From: Pyricularia pennisetigena
Taxonomy: Eukaryota; Ascomycota; Sordariomycetes; Magnaporthales; Pyriculariaceae
DNA: 64,000 nt
Assembly (NCBI RefSeq): GCF_004337985.1
Contig: NW_021940921.1
Location: 434,001-498,000, forward strand
Direction: 5' to 3'
Shown: positions 1-11,926 of the stretch, piece after piece
Numbering within the stretch: position 1 is the first letter of the stretch
How the letters are laid out: every line of letters begins with the position of its first letter
Translations under genes and position numbers: made by a program
Notes under the pieces: model-generated
What the model was told of the DNA's origin: nothing
Database searches by the model: none
Seen by the model: the letters and a program-made list of their open reading frames with translations, nothing else

Positions 1-667
1 TTCACGAGAGCCACTTGTTAATCTTGAACATCTATCAGGAGTTTGCTTTGTTTCCCAGAAGATAAAAGAAAGAAAAACGAATATAACCCCTTAGCAAAAC
101 AAACACATAGAAATTAGGTAGCTCGCATGGAAATAAGCCCATGACTGGCTATACACTTTGGATATTTACCGCAGCCTTCTCTAGAGATGGCATTGGCTGA
201 GGCAAAGGACAGCAAAAGAGAACTCTCAGTTCCCTGTTTATACCGAGATCCCTATACGTTAGACATGTTATGTTTCGTTTCAGCTTTGTCCCAAGAATGG
301 ACCTCTGTCGGTCAACATAGTCATCCAATCGCGATTGTTTGCAAGTCGACGCACCGCACCACTCTTCTACATAATAAATTTGGCCTTCTGCTAGTCAGTA
401 ACCTCGCGCCCATTGCCATCAATTATGACCTTCACCAGGATTTTTGCGTCTTGAAACCATCATCAATTTTCGAAACGCGTGTATACCGCCGTCCTTTTCT
501 TTTTTCTTCAATACAAATAGCCTTTAAGAAATAACAACAAAAAAAAAAAGTCCCACTCAGTCATGAGTTGCTTTCATCCCAAGTAAGTAATGTAATGTAT
601 ATAAACGACAATTGAGAAGGGGTGTTTCGACCGAAACGAAAAAAAAGGTCATGGGTGTAGAAAAAGT
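1..667. other. Intergenic, no supported gene
   Basis: A 115-codon open frame at 187-534 is present, but it has no recognisable domain, no coding-like codon use and no plausible initiation context. I treat it as chance. The 3' part (535-667) is probably the 3' UTR of the minus-strand gene that ends at 668. Confidence 0.5.
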
Positions 668-1948
668 CTACCACTGGACAAAGCGACGGCGGACAGGGGG
701 TGCGGGCTCCTCCTCTTCGTCCTCTTCGACGTTGACAGACTTTTGCACAATTTTGGCCTGGTGCTTTTCAGCGTCGCCAGCCTTTGCGGCATCACCAGCT
801 TTTGCGGCATCACCAGCTTTTGCGGCATCACCAGCTTTGGCGGCGTCACCAGCTTTGGCGGCGTCGCCAGCCTTTGCGGCATCACCAGGCTTTGCGGCGT
901 CACCAGCTTTGGCCGCATCACCAGCTTTGGCGGCGTCACCAGCCTTTGCGGCATCCTTGTTCTTGTCCTCGGCAGCACCCTTGTTCTTGTCAGCACCGGC
1001 ATTTGCTGCTCCCTTGTTCTTGTCCTCTGCAGCACCCTTGTTCTTTTCCGCACCGGCCTTGGCAGCATCACCGGCCTTTGCGGCATCCTTGTTCTTCTCG
1101 CCAGCCTTTGCATCACCAGCCTTTGCGGCATCCTTGTTCTTGTCGCCAGCCTTGGCAGCATCACCGGCCTTTGCGTCTTTTCCCTTGTCGGCGCCGGCGT
1201 TGGCGGCACCACCGTTCGCGGCACCACCGTTCGGGCAGCCTTGTACAGCCTAAAAATACAAAATGTTGCGTCAGTCTTGAAAGGTCCTCACTCGCGTGCT
1301 CAAGAGCAACAAGCAAAACCACATGTTGTAGGTCTAAAGGACAAGAAAAAAGAAAAAAAAACTTACAGCAGCCGCGTTCTTCTTGTTCTGCTCAATGCCG
1401 CCGGTAAAGTCCTTGGTCAGCTCCTGCAGGATGGCATTGTCGGTGGCGGCGTTGCCGGTGAGGTTGTTGGCCAGGCCGAGCTCGGTGAGCTGGGCGTTGG
1501 CGACGATGTCGAGCCCCGCGATGGCCGGGTTGCCCGGCGGGGCGATCTGCTGGTTCGCCTGGCGGATGGCGATGCCGTTCTGCACAAACTGCAGCAGCGT
1601 GGCCTTGGCCTGCGCAAACGCGTTGGCGTCGTTGGCCTGCAGCGCCTTTTGCACGTTGCCGACCGCCTGCAGCTCCATCTGCTGGTCCGCGATGTTGGTG
1701 TTGATGCCCATGGCTAGGATGGCGCCCGCCGCGCACGCGTCGGCGCTGGGTCCGGCCTGCGCCTGCTTCCCGCTGCCGCTGTTGGCCGTGCCGTTCTTGG
1801 CGGCCCCCGCGGCTGCGTTGCTGTTGGTGCTGTTGTTGCCGCCCACAATCTGGGCTCCTTGGTTGCCCTTGTTCTGCCCCTGCTTCGCCTGCTTGGCGCC
1901 TTGGGCCACCGCCACGAGGGCGAGGAGTGCGGTGAAGGTCGTCTTCAT
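668..1948 (-). CDS. Secreted protein with alanine/lysine hexapeptide repeat tail
   Basis: Two exons, complement(668..1249,1367..1948), give 387 residues. The intron has a GTAAGT donor and a TTTTAG acceptor. Residues 1-17 form a clear signal peptide (MKTTFTALLALVAVAQG). A Gly/Asn/Gln-rich linker follows, then a helical domain (about 68-190) with Cys72 and the motif GINTNIADQQMEL, which I recall from unnamed secreted proteins of filamentous fungi. Exon 2 is almost wholly low complexity: Lys/Ala/Gly/Asp repeats of the type GDAAKA mixed with NKDAAK/NKGAAE units, one more Cys (about 199), then an acidic EEDEEEE stretch and a basic end. It is probably secreted and wall-associated. The function is unknown. 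The repeat tail will be prone to length variation. I saw no GPI signal. Confidence 0.8.
773..946 (-). repeat. 18-bp in-frame tandem repeat (GDAAKA units)
   Basis: About nine consecutive 18-bp units lie in the second exon of the secreted protein. On the minus strand each reads as an Ala-Lys-Ala-Gly-Asp-Ala type hexapeptide. Units differ by silent changes (gcg/gca, tca/tcg) and one Ala to Pro change. The 18-bp period keeps frame, so copy number can change without breaking the gene. Looser copies continue to about 1190. Confidence 0.9.
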
Positions 1949-4775
1949 TTTTGGCTGTGAAATGTATCTGAGCTTCCCTTGAAAGAAAAAAAAAGGGAGT
2001 GGGTATAAAAGAAATGAATGGACTGAGTGTCTTTAAAAAAAAAAAGGACTGTTTGCAACTAATAATCAGGCACTGACGAACTTGCGTCGATGATGCTGAG
2101 AAATAGAGTTGAAAAGTGACACTCAGGTTGAACCAAAGAAAACGAAAAAGAAAAGAAAAAAGAAAGCAGTATAATTACAAAAGTGAGTATAACGATACTG
2201 GACCGGCCGCTGAGTGAAGAGAAAATATCAACTGAGCTGGTCGGAGAGCGGCGCTCTGAGTTTTATACCACGGACCTGCGTGCAGGTAGTTCGCGGATCC
2301 CAACACATCCATGCCAGGGGATTGGATATCTGAATATTGATTGTTATTTTTTTTTTGTCTCCCCGACAGTTTTCCAGGTTTCCCGACTTCGGTTTGACCC
2401 AAACACGGCAGGGGGGGAAGGAGAATAGCATGGAAATGGTTACCTTGGCATGTTCTTCTCAGTTAGGATGCTTTCACAAAAGAATGGTCTCGACCGGGAT
2501 ATCGCAGCCATCACTGTAGCAGCGGCGCACTGACTGGAGCTTAGCAGCTATTGCGCCCCCGTCTGAACCAACCCAACCCTGCGAAACGCACATGGAGAAA
2601 GCTTAACCTTATGACTTGTCTGTACAAAGTACATGTCCATATTGAGTGCAAGTCCGGGGTGCCTGCGCGCCCCTCAGTTGAACCATCAGACCAAGCGAAA
2701 AGAAAAGAAAAGAGAAAAAAACAAAGCCCCATCAAACAAGGTCATGTTTCGACCCGTTGCCCCGTTTCCTCTGGCCCTGGAGTTGCAGATAAAGCATGAG
2801 CTTGAATGGTTGTTGAAATGGCTTCCCTGTTTCTATTCGTTACGAGTCTGTATTATGCGGCGTGAGGAACGGTTTGTGGACCTTGCTCTTGGCATGGTAC
2901 TCTGGAAAGCTTGGTTTGATTTGGCTCGTTGATCTGCCGGCAAGGGGCTTCCAAGTGTAGCAGAGATAGTACGGATGAAATCCATCCGATCACGCGAGGT
3001 AGGGATATTGGGGCTTCTGTTTACTGTAGTTCCCTGGGCAGGCTAGGTTAAACAACCTCGACAGTCCAGATCGCCGTTGGTTTCGCTACGAGCACAGAGC
3101 CGAGGCCGTTGCTGGCCACACTCATCTGAAGTGGCCGCTAATTTGCACAACTAAGTTGACGTGCAATCTACTTGCAGAATGACAGAAGCCACGGAATAAA
3201 CCACCTTTTTTTTTGGGGTGTTTGTTTGTTGGTGCTAGCAACTATTCTTAGCCTTTCCTCGTCAGGTACCTGATATGTTTGCAAGTCGCCTATACATACC
3301 CCTTACGCGACTCGATGTGTGACCTACGTTGGACTTGATTCCGGTCTCTAACCAATAACCTGTCAATATCGAATCGCGATGCTGTGATATCGTTGCGATA
3401 CGTCTGCAAAGAGGCGTAGCACGAGTTATGATACCGGATGCCGGCCCGTAACAGCGATATTAGGGCTGCCACCATGATGCAAATCCAACCGGGATTTTAG
3501 GAGACAAAGAGAGAAAAAAAGAAAAAGAAAAAAAAAAAAAAAGAAGCGAAATGCTTCCCCAAGGCGTTCTTCGGGCACTGACGCGTCCCCTGGCACCACA
3601 ATGTCGAGTAAGTCGTTTCGGCGGGACAGCGTGCTTCCCTGTCATGATCACTAGACCTCCGAACTGGTTGCTGGAGATGTGCAAGAAACAATTAAGGGTA
3701 TGTACCTGATACTGATAACAGGTAGCCAATATAGCCAGTCGGATTTGCCCCAACGGACATGCAAATACGAACTTGGTGCAAATGGAACGACGTGGTAGCA
3801 CTCGCTCGTCTCAGTCTGGGCCTTTTGCGGCAAGTTCTACCATAGAAGGCTTAGAGCGCTGATGAAGGGGTGGCTTCATTGACTCGAAGACTGGTAATAG
3901 AATCAAACCCTCCCAGATTTTTTTTTTCTTCTTTTGCACAGGTGTCGTTGTGTCATGCAGTGAGTGAAGCGACTTGCATTGTGGTAGCTGCAGGAAAGGT
4001 TGACGTTCCCGATGCGATCCGAAAGGTTATCAAAGCTTTCCGTTCATTGCCATCATGCAATCACATTTTGATTGATTGAACCTTGTCGACGTAAGGTATC
4101 TTTGACGAACCGCATGAACAGCGAGACCGAGACAGCATCGATTGCAATTGTTAAATTTGGCGTGAGCATTTGATTTTACACCGCTCTGTTGTCCCGAAGC
4201 AGCTAACTGCATAATTATATTGTGGTCGAAAGTTGAAGGGTTGAACGGACGACATCGATCACGACAAAAGCAAACCAAGCCTCATCGATTAAATCCATCA
4301 CTCAAATACAAACCCGGATGATTGTTCTCCCACAACATTTGCCGACTTTTTTTGTCCAACGCCCCGAGTCCCCGCCAAAATTCCCCAAAATTCCCCACAT
4401 TTGAACCCTCGACCCCAGCTTTCGGTTGAATGAATGAACGAGGCGAAAGTGACGATTTGAAGCCGGCAAAGTCGGGGGCAAGACCGGATTAACATTTTTT
4501 TTTCTTTTTTCTATTTTGTTTGTATTCTGCTTCTTGTATGTAGACCTGTTCAATAGAGAATAACATATTGGCTCCATTCTAGCATTTTTCTTTCTCCGTT
4601 CAATTGTTCATAGTGTCTGTTTGTTTTGTCTTTTTCTTAGTTGTACGCTCACAAGAACAGGGTAGGCACCGCATCCCGTCTCCCCCTAAACCCTTTGTGC
4701 CGAACTCCCGGAGCCGAACCTAACCGCCTCAGCAACAGACTCCAAGTCTAGACGAAAAAAAAAAAAAAAAAAACC
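1949..4775. other. Long intergenic region without supported gene
   Basis: About 2.8 kb between a minus-strand gene and the plus-strand thiolase, so it holds the upstream regions of both. Several 60-113 codon open frames on both strands lack domains and codon bias. A/T homopolymers occur near 1985, 2033, 2347, 3526 and 4495. An unannotated small gene or non-coding RNA cannot be ruled out. Confidence 0.5.
4754..4773 (+). promoter_or_regulatory. A-tract directly before the thiolase start
   Basis: A run of about 19 adenines ends two bases before the ATG at 4776. It is probably part of the 5' leader. Its exact length may be unreliable in this homopolymer-rich assembly. Confidence 0.4.
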
Positions 4776-6044
4776 ATGTCCGCACTCCCTCGCGGCATCC
4801 GGGCGGTGCTCACAAAGTCACCCAACGACGTCGTCATCCTCTCATCGCTCCGAACGCCCATCACCCGCGCCAACCGCGGCCACCTCAAGGACGCATACCC
4901 CGAGGAGCTGCTCGCCACCGTCCTCCGCGCCACCCTCGCCGCGAACCCTTCCCTGCCCGCCTCCGCCGTCGAGGATGTCGCCGTCGGCGTGGTCCTCTCC
5001 GAGCTGGGCGGCTCCAAAGCCGCGCGCGCCGCCCTGAACCACGTCGGCTACGACACGGCCAGCACGAGCCTGCACACCGTCAACCGCGCCTGCGCCAGCA
5101 GCCTGCAGGCCATCGCGTCCACGGCCAACGCCATCCGCGGCGACTTCATCTCGGTCGGCGTGGCCGCCGGCATGGAGAGCATGACGCGCAACTACGCCAG
5201 CCGTGCCATCCCCGTCGACATGTGGCCCGTCCTCCGCTCCGAGACCGACACCGTCAAGGACGCCAGGGACTGCGTCATGCCCATGGGCCTGACCTCGGAG
5301 AACGTCGCCGCGCGCTACGGCGTCTCGCGCGCCGGCCAGGACGCCATGGCCGCCGAGTCCCACCGCCGCGCCGCCGCCGCCCAGGACGCCGGCCGCTTCG
5401 ACGCCGAGATCGTCCCCGTGCGCACGCGCTTCCAGGACGTCGACAAGGCCGGCAACCCCGTCGGCGACGTCCAGGACGTGACCGTCACCAGGGACGACGG
5501 CGTCAGGAAGGGCGTCACCGTCGAGAAGCTGGCGACGCTCAAGCCGGCGTTCAAGGCCGACGGCACCAGCACCGCCGGCAACTCGTCGCAGGTGAGCGAC
5601 GGCGCCGCCGCCACGCTGCTGCTGCGCCGGAGCACCGCCGAGAAGCTGGGCCTCACAGATTCCATCATGGGCAGGTTCGTCGCCGCGAGCGTCGCCGGCT
5701 GCAAGCCCGACGAGATGGGCATCGGCCCGGCCATCGCCATCCCCAAGCTGCTGGGTCAGCTCGGGCTGGAGAACAAGGACGTGCAGCGGTGGGAGATCAA
5801 CGAGGCCTTTGCCAGCCAGGCCCTCTACTGCCTGAGGAACCTGGGGCTGGAGAAGGAGTGGGACGAGGGCAGGGTCAACCCCGACGGTGGCGCCATCGCC
5901 TTGGGCCACCCGCTGGGTGCCACGGGTGCCAGGATGACGGCAACCCTGATGCACGGTCTCAAGAGGGACGGTGGTGAGGTGGGTGTCGTCAGCATGTGCA
6001 TTGGCACCGGCATGGGTATGGCCGGGCTGTTTGTTAGGGAATGA
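4776..6044 (+). CDS. 3-ketoacyl-CoA (acetyl-CoA C-acyltransferase) thiolase
   Basis: A single exon of 422 residues, the usual length for a type I thiolase. It catalyses thiolytic cleavage of 3-ketoacyl-CoA to acetyl-CoA and a shortened acyl-CoA, the last step of beta-oxidation. The nucleophile is Cys106 in NRACASSLQA. The second active-site region is NEAFA (342-346). His378 sits in GHPLGATGAR and the second catalytic cysteine is Cys408 in CIGTGMG. All key residues are present. The sequence resembles peroxisomal Pot1/ACAA1-type thiolases. However, I see no PTS2 nonapeptide in the first 40 residues, and the C-terminus (VRE) is not a PTS1. The N-terminus has Arg/Lys, Ser and hydrophobic residues and could be a mitochondrial presequence. 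Codon use is strongly C/G-ending, as in highly expressed fungal genes. Confidence 0.95.
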   Translation: MSALPRGIRAVLTKSPNDVVILSSLRTPITRANRGHLKDAYPEELLATVLRATLAANPSLPASAVEDVAVGVVLSELGGSKAARAALNHVGYDTASTSLHTVNRACASSLQAIASTANAIRGDFISVGVAAGMESMTRNYASRAIPVDMWPVLRSETDTVKDARDCVMPMGLTSENVAARYGVSRAGQDAMAAESHRRAAAAQDAGRFDAEIVPVRTRFQDVDKAGNPVGDVQDVTVTRDDGVRKGVTVEKLATLKPAFKADGTSTAGNSSQVSDGAAATLLLRRSTAEKLGLTDSIMGRFVAASVAGCKPDEMGIGPAIAIPKLLGQLGLENKDVQRWEINEAFASQALYCLRNLGLEKEWDEGRVNPDGGAIALGHPLGATGARMTATLMHGLKRDGGEVGVVSMCIGTGMGMAGLFVRE

Positions 6045-7152
6045 GGAGAAGCCTGGATTGTGTAAGCTAAGAAATGCAAAATAAAATACCACTGCGAATG
6101 CGGCTACAAACACAAGCTTTGTCCTTGAATTAATTTCGCACTTCGCAGTCAATCGTACCTACACTCGGCTAAACATTTGACAGTTTCGAAAAGCAAGCAC
6201 TAACTCGTGCTAACATCAGATTCAACAAGATACCAGATCAAACAAAGCGGAGAGCAATTCCTGCATTTAGGCAACCTTCTTGTCTTCACTAGAACATATC
6301 CCATCGCATTTCTTTGCCATCTTTTAATTCTCATGCCGAACATGGACATGAGGGACCCTGAGCGCCGCCAAAGAGCTGCATTGCTTCTCTTGATGCGTGC
6401 CAAAACCACGCACACAAGGGTACCATGCGAGACCAAGCGAGGCAGTTAGCTAAGTAGACAGCATAAACTGCATTCTTCGTGTCGAGATCCTTCCCGCCTA
6501 TTCTTAATTTATATAGGGAAAGCTACCTGGAGTTCAAGGTTTAGACCCGCCTGATTACCTGAACGTATTCCGTGGCTGTCTGGCGCTTCAAGTTGCTTAG
6601 CTCAAGTGAAGAGAAGACGAATAATCCAAGGAAATGATGTAAAGTATTTATTTGTAGCTCTGCTTCCAAATCCAATGTTGAAAAAACAAGTATCAGATCC
6701 TAGGGAGGGGTTTGCCGCTCAAAGCCCCCACGCGAGGCTGCATACTGCTGACAGCTCGGGGCACCAATACCTGTCTTGCCATCTGCATTAGGGCCTGTGC
6801 TTGCGTCTCGTTCCCAGGAGCTCTGCTGTCCACCTTATGGTAACGGCCATCCTACGAAAGCGAGGTGCAGAAAGGAGCTTTGGCAAATGATTACTGGCTA
6901 GCTACCCAGGTTCTGCTATTTTTCGTATGAATTTTCCCCCTCAAAGGGCTGTGGCAGCGGACGATACCCATGGCAATTTTTTGGTGACATGAAGTTTATA
7001 TTGAAACACTCTATATATGTTACAATTACCCTATACAATGTCCCATTGACATATGGAACGTGAGGTCTCTTGGTAGCATGTTTTGTACAGACAGCCGGAA
7101 CCCGCACCAAGATAATACAGAGCGTCATCAGAGCCCACAAAGGACATCCTGT
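6045..7152. other. Intergenic between convergent genes
   Basis: It separates the thiolase from the minus-strand mL50 gene. Only short open frames (60-80 codons) without domains are present. It probably holds both 3' UTRs. Confidence 0.5.
6080..6085 (+). terminator. Candidate AATAAA polyadenylation signal
   Basis: An AATAAA hexamer lies about 36 bases after the thiolase stop. Fungal poly(A) signals are loose, so this is suggestive only. Confidence 0.4.
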
Positions 7153-8377
7153 CTAGGTTCCACCCATGATCCAGCTCCTCTCCACACTCCTTCCGTACTT
7201 GCCATCGCCAAGAACAGGGAGGTCGCGCTTCTCGAGCTCCCGCACAATGACCTTCCACCTTCCTGTGGCCTTGTGCTTGTCGACGCGAGTATAGCGGCGG
7301 TCATGGACCGTGACGTTGGGCAGGTCCAGCAGCTCTGACTTCATCTTGAGCTCTTCTGCCAACTTGGTTGGCCTAGGCCTCTGGATAAGGGTTTGCACGA
7401 GCGAATTGACGTGTCCTTTGCCCCAGTACTTGTGGTCGGTGAGAATGTGACCCGACAGTTGCTGGATACGCTTCGTAACCTGCAGTATGTATATGATGTT
7501 AGTTCAAACACTAAATCCGAAAACGAAACATGGGGTTGGTGTGGGCATGTCGACGTACCATAAACTTGAACTTCAAGTCCGTAAGAGCAATCTCTTTCCA
7601 TTGCTTGCCGACAGTCTCGAGAACCTGAGCCGTTTCCGCAGAATCCATACCGGTAGCCTGTTCACTCCCCTCGACCTGTTCATTCAAAGGGGCAGCAACA
7701 TCATCCCTGCCAATGATGTCCTCGAGCACCATCTTGGCCTCGGCCTCGCTGCACACCTTGGCCTCCCTCTCACCGTCGACCTCGATCTTGAGGGTCATGG
7801 CCCTGACGGCTGCATCCTTGCCGCCGAGGGCCCACGTCTTCGGCACCTCAACGCCCTGCTCAACTGCCTCCCTCACGACCAGCGCCTCGGCGACCGCCCT
7901 CCTCGCGATGCCCTCGAGAAGCTTCGGGTCCCAGATCTTGTGGCTGCCGGCGAAGAAGGGAGTGAAGGCCGGCTTGGTGCCGTTCCAGTTCTCTTCGACC
8001 TCCCACCACCCTTCCAGGCCGCCAACCTCTTGTAGATCTTCCAGGGACGTCGCAGGCTTGTAGTTGGGGTCCGGCACCGAGTCGGCGTGCGGCGCCCATT
8101 CGGGTTCCGGCGGCAAGACGAACGTTGGCTCGGGGTCATAGGTATCAACAGGAGCGGTCTCAGCAGCAGCCTCAGCAATGGCAGCCTCCTCTTTCTGACA
8201 TTGCGTCCGGCTGCTCCGTAGTGGCCTCGGCTGGCTTGTGGAAAAAGTACGGCTGGTGCTGCTGTTGCTAGTGCTCTGGGCGGCAAGGCATCGGATGTTG
8301 CTGGCGATTGAGGGTTTTTGGGGATGCGCCTGCGCCAGGAGCCCCGATGCGGTTCTTAATCTTGCCAATCGCCGCAT
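7153..8377 (-). CDS. Mitochondrial large ribosomal subunit protein mL50
   Basis: Two exons, complement(7153..7479,7559..8377), give 381 residues. The intron has a GTACGT donor and a CTGCAG acceptor. I chose the start at 8377 because it opens a basic, Ser/Ala-rich mitochondrial presequence (MRRLARLRTASG). An in-frame ATG 81 bases upstream (8458) would add a less typical leader. The middle has LEGWWEVEENWNGTKPAF. The C-terminal part includes a conserved stretch ending KVIVRELEKRDLPVLG. I recognise the fungal mL50 (Ribosomal_L50, yeast MRPL13-related) family from these, but could not run a profile. It would act in the mitochondrial ribosome. It shares a 367-bp divergent promoter with the membrane protein at 8745. 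Confidence 0.78.
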
Positions 8378-8744
8378 GGCTTCTTTTTTTTGCGAATTGT
8401 TGTACTGGCGACGATTTGCTTGACGTCGTCGGTTGACCTTTTGGACCGCTTCTCTCAAGCCAACAAGCTCTGGTCTAGAAAATTTGGGTGGAGCTCCAAG
8501 GCGCGCCGTGTCTTGCTGCCTGAGGCATGGCTAACAAACCCCTGCGGTACCACTCTGGTATTGCTTGGTAGGGATCCCCTGGCAAGCAATCCGACATCGC
8601 CTCGATCGCTTCAAACAAGTTGTCGCGATGGCGTCCAGCTGTAGAGTTACGCTTCAATCAAGTCTGCGGCACGAAAGCAACAAGAACTCAAATTCATGAG
8701 CTTGCCATTTCAGGCTTCGTCATACACATACATATTTAACCGCA
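8378..8744. promoter_or_regulatory. Bidirectional promoter region
   Basis: A 367-bp gap separates two divergently transcribed genes: mL50 on minus and a signal-peptide protein on plus. Both 5' leaders and core promoters must lie here. I found no clear TATA box on either side. Confidence 0.5.
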
Positions 8745-9509
8745 ATGGCCCGAATAACAATATTGGCCTTGCTGTTGGTAGCATTTGTCACTCTGGTGGC
8801 AAGCTGTAAGTTTCATACTCGAACCTCTCCCAAACATCGACACTGGTCCCCTTTCTCCAAGCTAATTTCGGCCTCTCTGTCACCCCCCACACCAGCACCG
8901 CCAACATTCTGCAAATGCACCTGCTTCAAGAATAGCACCATCATCCCGCTCGGCACGGGCCACGTGCCGGCAAACCCACCGCCCGGGCCGCAGCCGACGT
9001 CGCCAGCGACGACGGCCACAACCGCCACGGCCGCCGCGCCCACCGACAGCCCCGACGGCCAAAAGAAGCCAGCGGTGCTCCTGCCGCGCGCCGCCTCGTC
9101 CTCGTGCGCCCAGTGCAACCGCGCCTTTTGCCTGCAGTACAACCTGCCCATCTGCAAGGGCGCCGAGGAGAAGGACGTGGTGACGCAGTGCTTCGCCCGC
9201 GACTCACGCAAGGATCAGCTCATCGTCTGGGCCTTCATCCTCGGCACCGGCGGCCTGCTGGGCTGGGCAGGCCTGAAGCGCGCCCTCGAGCACCAGCAGC
9301 AGAGACGTGACGCCGCCGGGGGCATGGGCTTCGGGGTACCTGTTGGTAGTGTTGGCAGGTCTGGAGGCCTGGGGGCGTCGAGGAGGGGTGGCGGTGGTGG
9401 TGCTGCGGGTGGAGGACAGGGTGACAGGGGGGATTACGTCTACGTCGATAGTGCTACAGATCAGGGCGAGGGGATAAGCTCGGGTGTCAGGGCGGCAGGG
9501 CGAGGATGA
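8745..9509 (+). CDS. Conserved fungal cysteine-rich single-pass membrane protein
   Basis: The whole span is open (254 codons), but an intron is likely at 8806..8895: GTAAGT donor, GCTAAT branch-like site, ACACCAG acceptor, 90 bp. Removal keeps frame and gives 224 residues, joining the signal peptide (residues 1-20) straight to a short segment with CKCTCF. Features in order: signal peptide; CKCTCF motif with an NST glycosylation site; a Pro/Thr/Ala-rich linker; a second Cys cluster (CAQCNRAFC, then LPIC and CF); a membrane segment around VWAFILGTGGLLGWAGL; and a Gly-rich cytosolic tail. The layout suggests a lumenal Cys-rich domain in the secretory pathway. I recognise it as conserved in ascomycetes but cannot name it. 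The unspliced version would insert about 30 basic and polar residues. Confidence 0.75.
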   Translation: MARITILALLLVAFVTLVASCKFHTRTSPKHRHWSPFSKLISASLSPPTPAPPTFCKCTCFKNSTIIPLGTGHVPANPPPGPQPTSPATTATTATAAAPTDSPDGQKKPAVLLPRAASSSCAQCNRAFCLQYNLPICKGAEEKDVVTQCFARDSRKDQLIVWAFILGTGGLLGWAGLKRALEHQQQRRDAAGGMGFGVPVGSVGRSGGLGASRRGGGGGAAGGGQGDRGDYVYVDSATDQGEGISSGVRAAGRG

Positions 9510-10372
9510 AGGGCTGTTTGGGGTTATTCTTAATAGCTAGATCCTTTTTTTTTCTTTTCTTGTTTCTTTCGTAAATTCCATCGGCTATGCCTGAGCCTCG
9601 ATCACCGTATACTTGGATAATATCGTCTCGTTGTTCATTCTTTCGACATAGTGACAATTCTCTCGCCCATGGCTTTAGCTCTGCTTATATGCCAATGTTT
9701 CGTGAGATAGATGGAGACAACGTCGACAGGCAACGAGGGAATCGTCCAAACTGTGACATTTTATTTTCTTTCACTGGCGTTAATATGCTTGTCACTGTCT
9801 GACGTCTGATACTATGTCATACGATAAGACACCCCCAGATAAAGCAGGCTGAAGATTCAAAACATGAAACATGATCACGTATCCTTTTCCACTATGGAGT
9901 ATCACTTGAACACCAAAAACGAAGCATGTACTAACAGCCCATTATAGACAACAACTTCACTGTCAAAGATGGACTGCTTCCCATTTCAGGTGGATTGACC
10001 GCTTATTGGCGTAACCGGGGGAGGCAGGCCTTACTTTTCTCCAAGGATAAATAATTACCCTTGTAAGCCGATACAGACCGATACCAGGTACTTTAACTCC
10101 ACGCAGCGCCCCAAATAGTTGATTATTGTCTTGATTGATACCAAGCCCTCGCCGCTTCCATTTTTCACAGTATCCTAGGTTCTTTTGTTTGACCTGATTT
10201 TTACCCCATCCCTTCATTCCTTCCCCCGACTCCGTTTTTTTTTTGTCTATTACTGTCGCAATCCCCAGTCTTGTGATTATTCCACATTTTCTTTAGATAT
10301 GCTGTTCAACATATCGCTAGACTGGCTTTCGGATTTGCCCTATTGTCGTCAGGAAAAAGACGAGATGCCAGC
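9510..10372. other. Intergenic between convergent genes
   Basis: About 860 bp between convergent genes. Open frames here are short and lack domains. I saw no RNA gene. Confidence 0.5.
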
Positions 10373-11708
<1,336 letters not shown>

Positions 11709-11919
11709 GTTTCCTATCGTCCAATTCGATGAAACAGCGCACACGTTCAAAAGATTGCGCTTGCGATCAGATTCAGCTCAGAAATATCTTAGATTGGCTG
11801 ATTATCCCTTCCAAGAACGACGTGTTCGTATGGTGTTATATGAACAAATCTGACGGTGAAGTCAACTGGAGGACCCTGGGAGAGTAGATTTCGACACAAA
11901 CAAAGCAAAAGCACTGTAG

Positions 11920-11926
11920 TGACTCA
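11920..11926. promoter_or_regulatory. CPC1/Gcn4 response element (TGACTCA)
   Basis: A perfect palindromic-type TGACTCA lies about 212 bp upstream of the DAHP synthase ATG. This is the bZIP target of general amino-acid control (Gcn4 in yeast, CPC1/CpcA in filamentous fungi), which is known to regulate aromatic amino-acid genes. Site and position are seen; regulation is inferred. Confidence 0.75.

Noticed and set aside
743..1717. 324- and 207-codon plus-strand frames over the repeat protein
   Set aside because: They are antisense readings of an 18-bp repeat, which stays open in several frames. The minus strand has the signal peptide, intron borders and domain.
4842..6152. 436-codon antisense frame opposite the thiolase
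   Set aside because: It is a shadow of the GC-rich third-codon positions of the thiolase: Gly/Ala/Asp/Val-rich with no domain.
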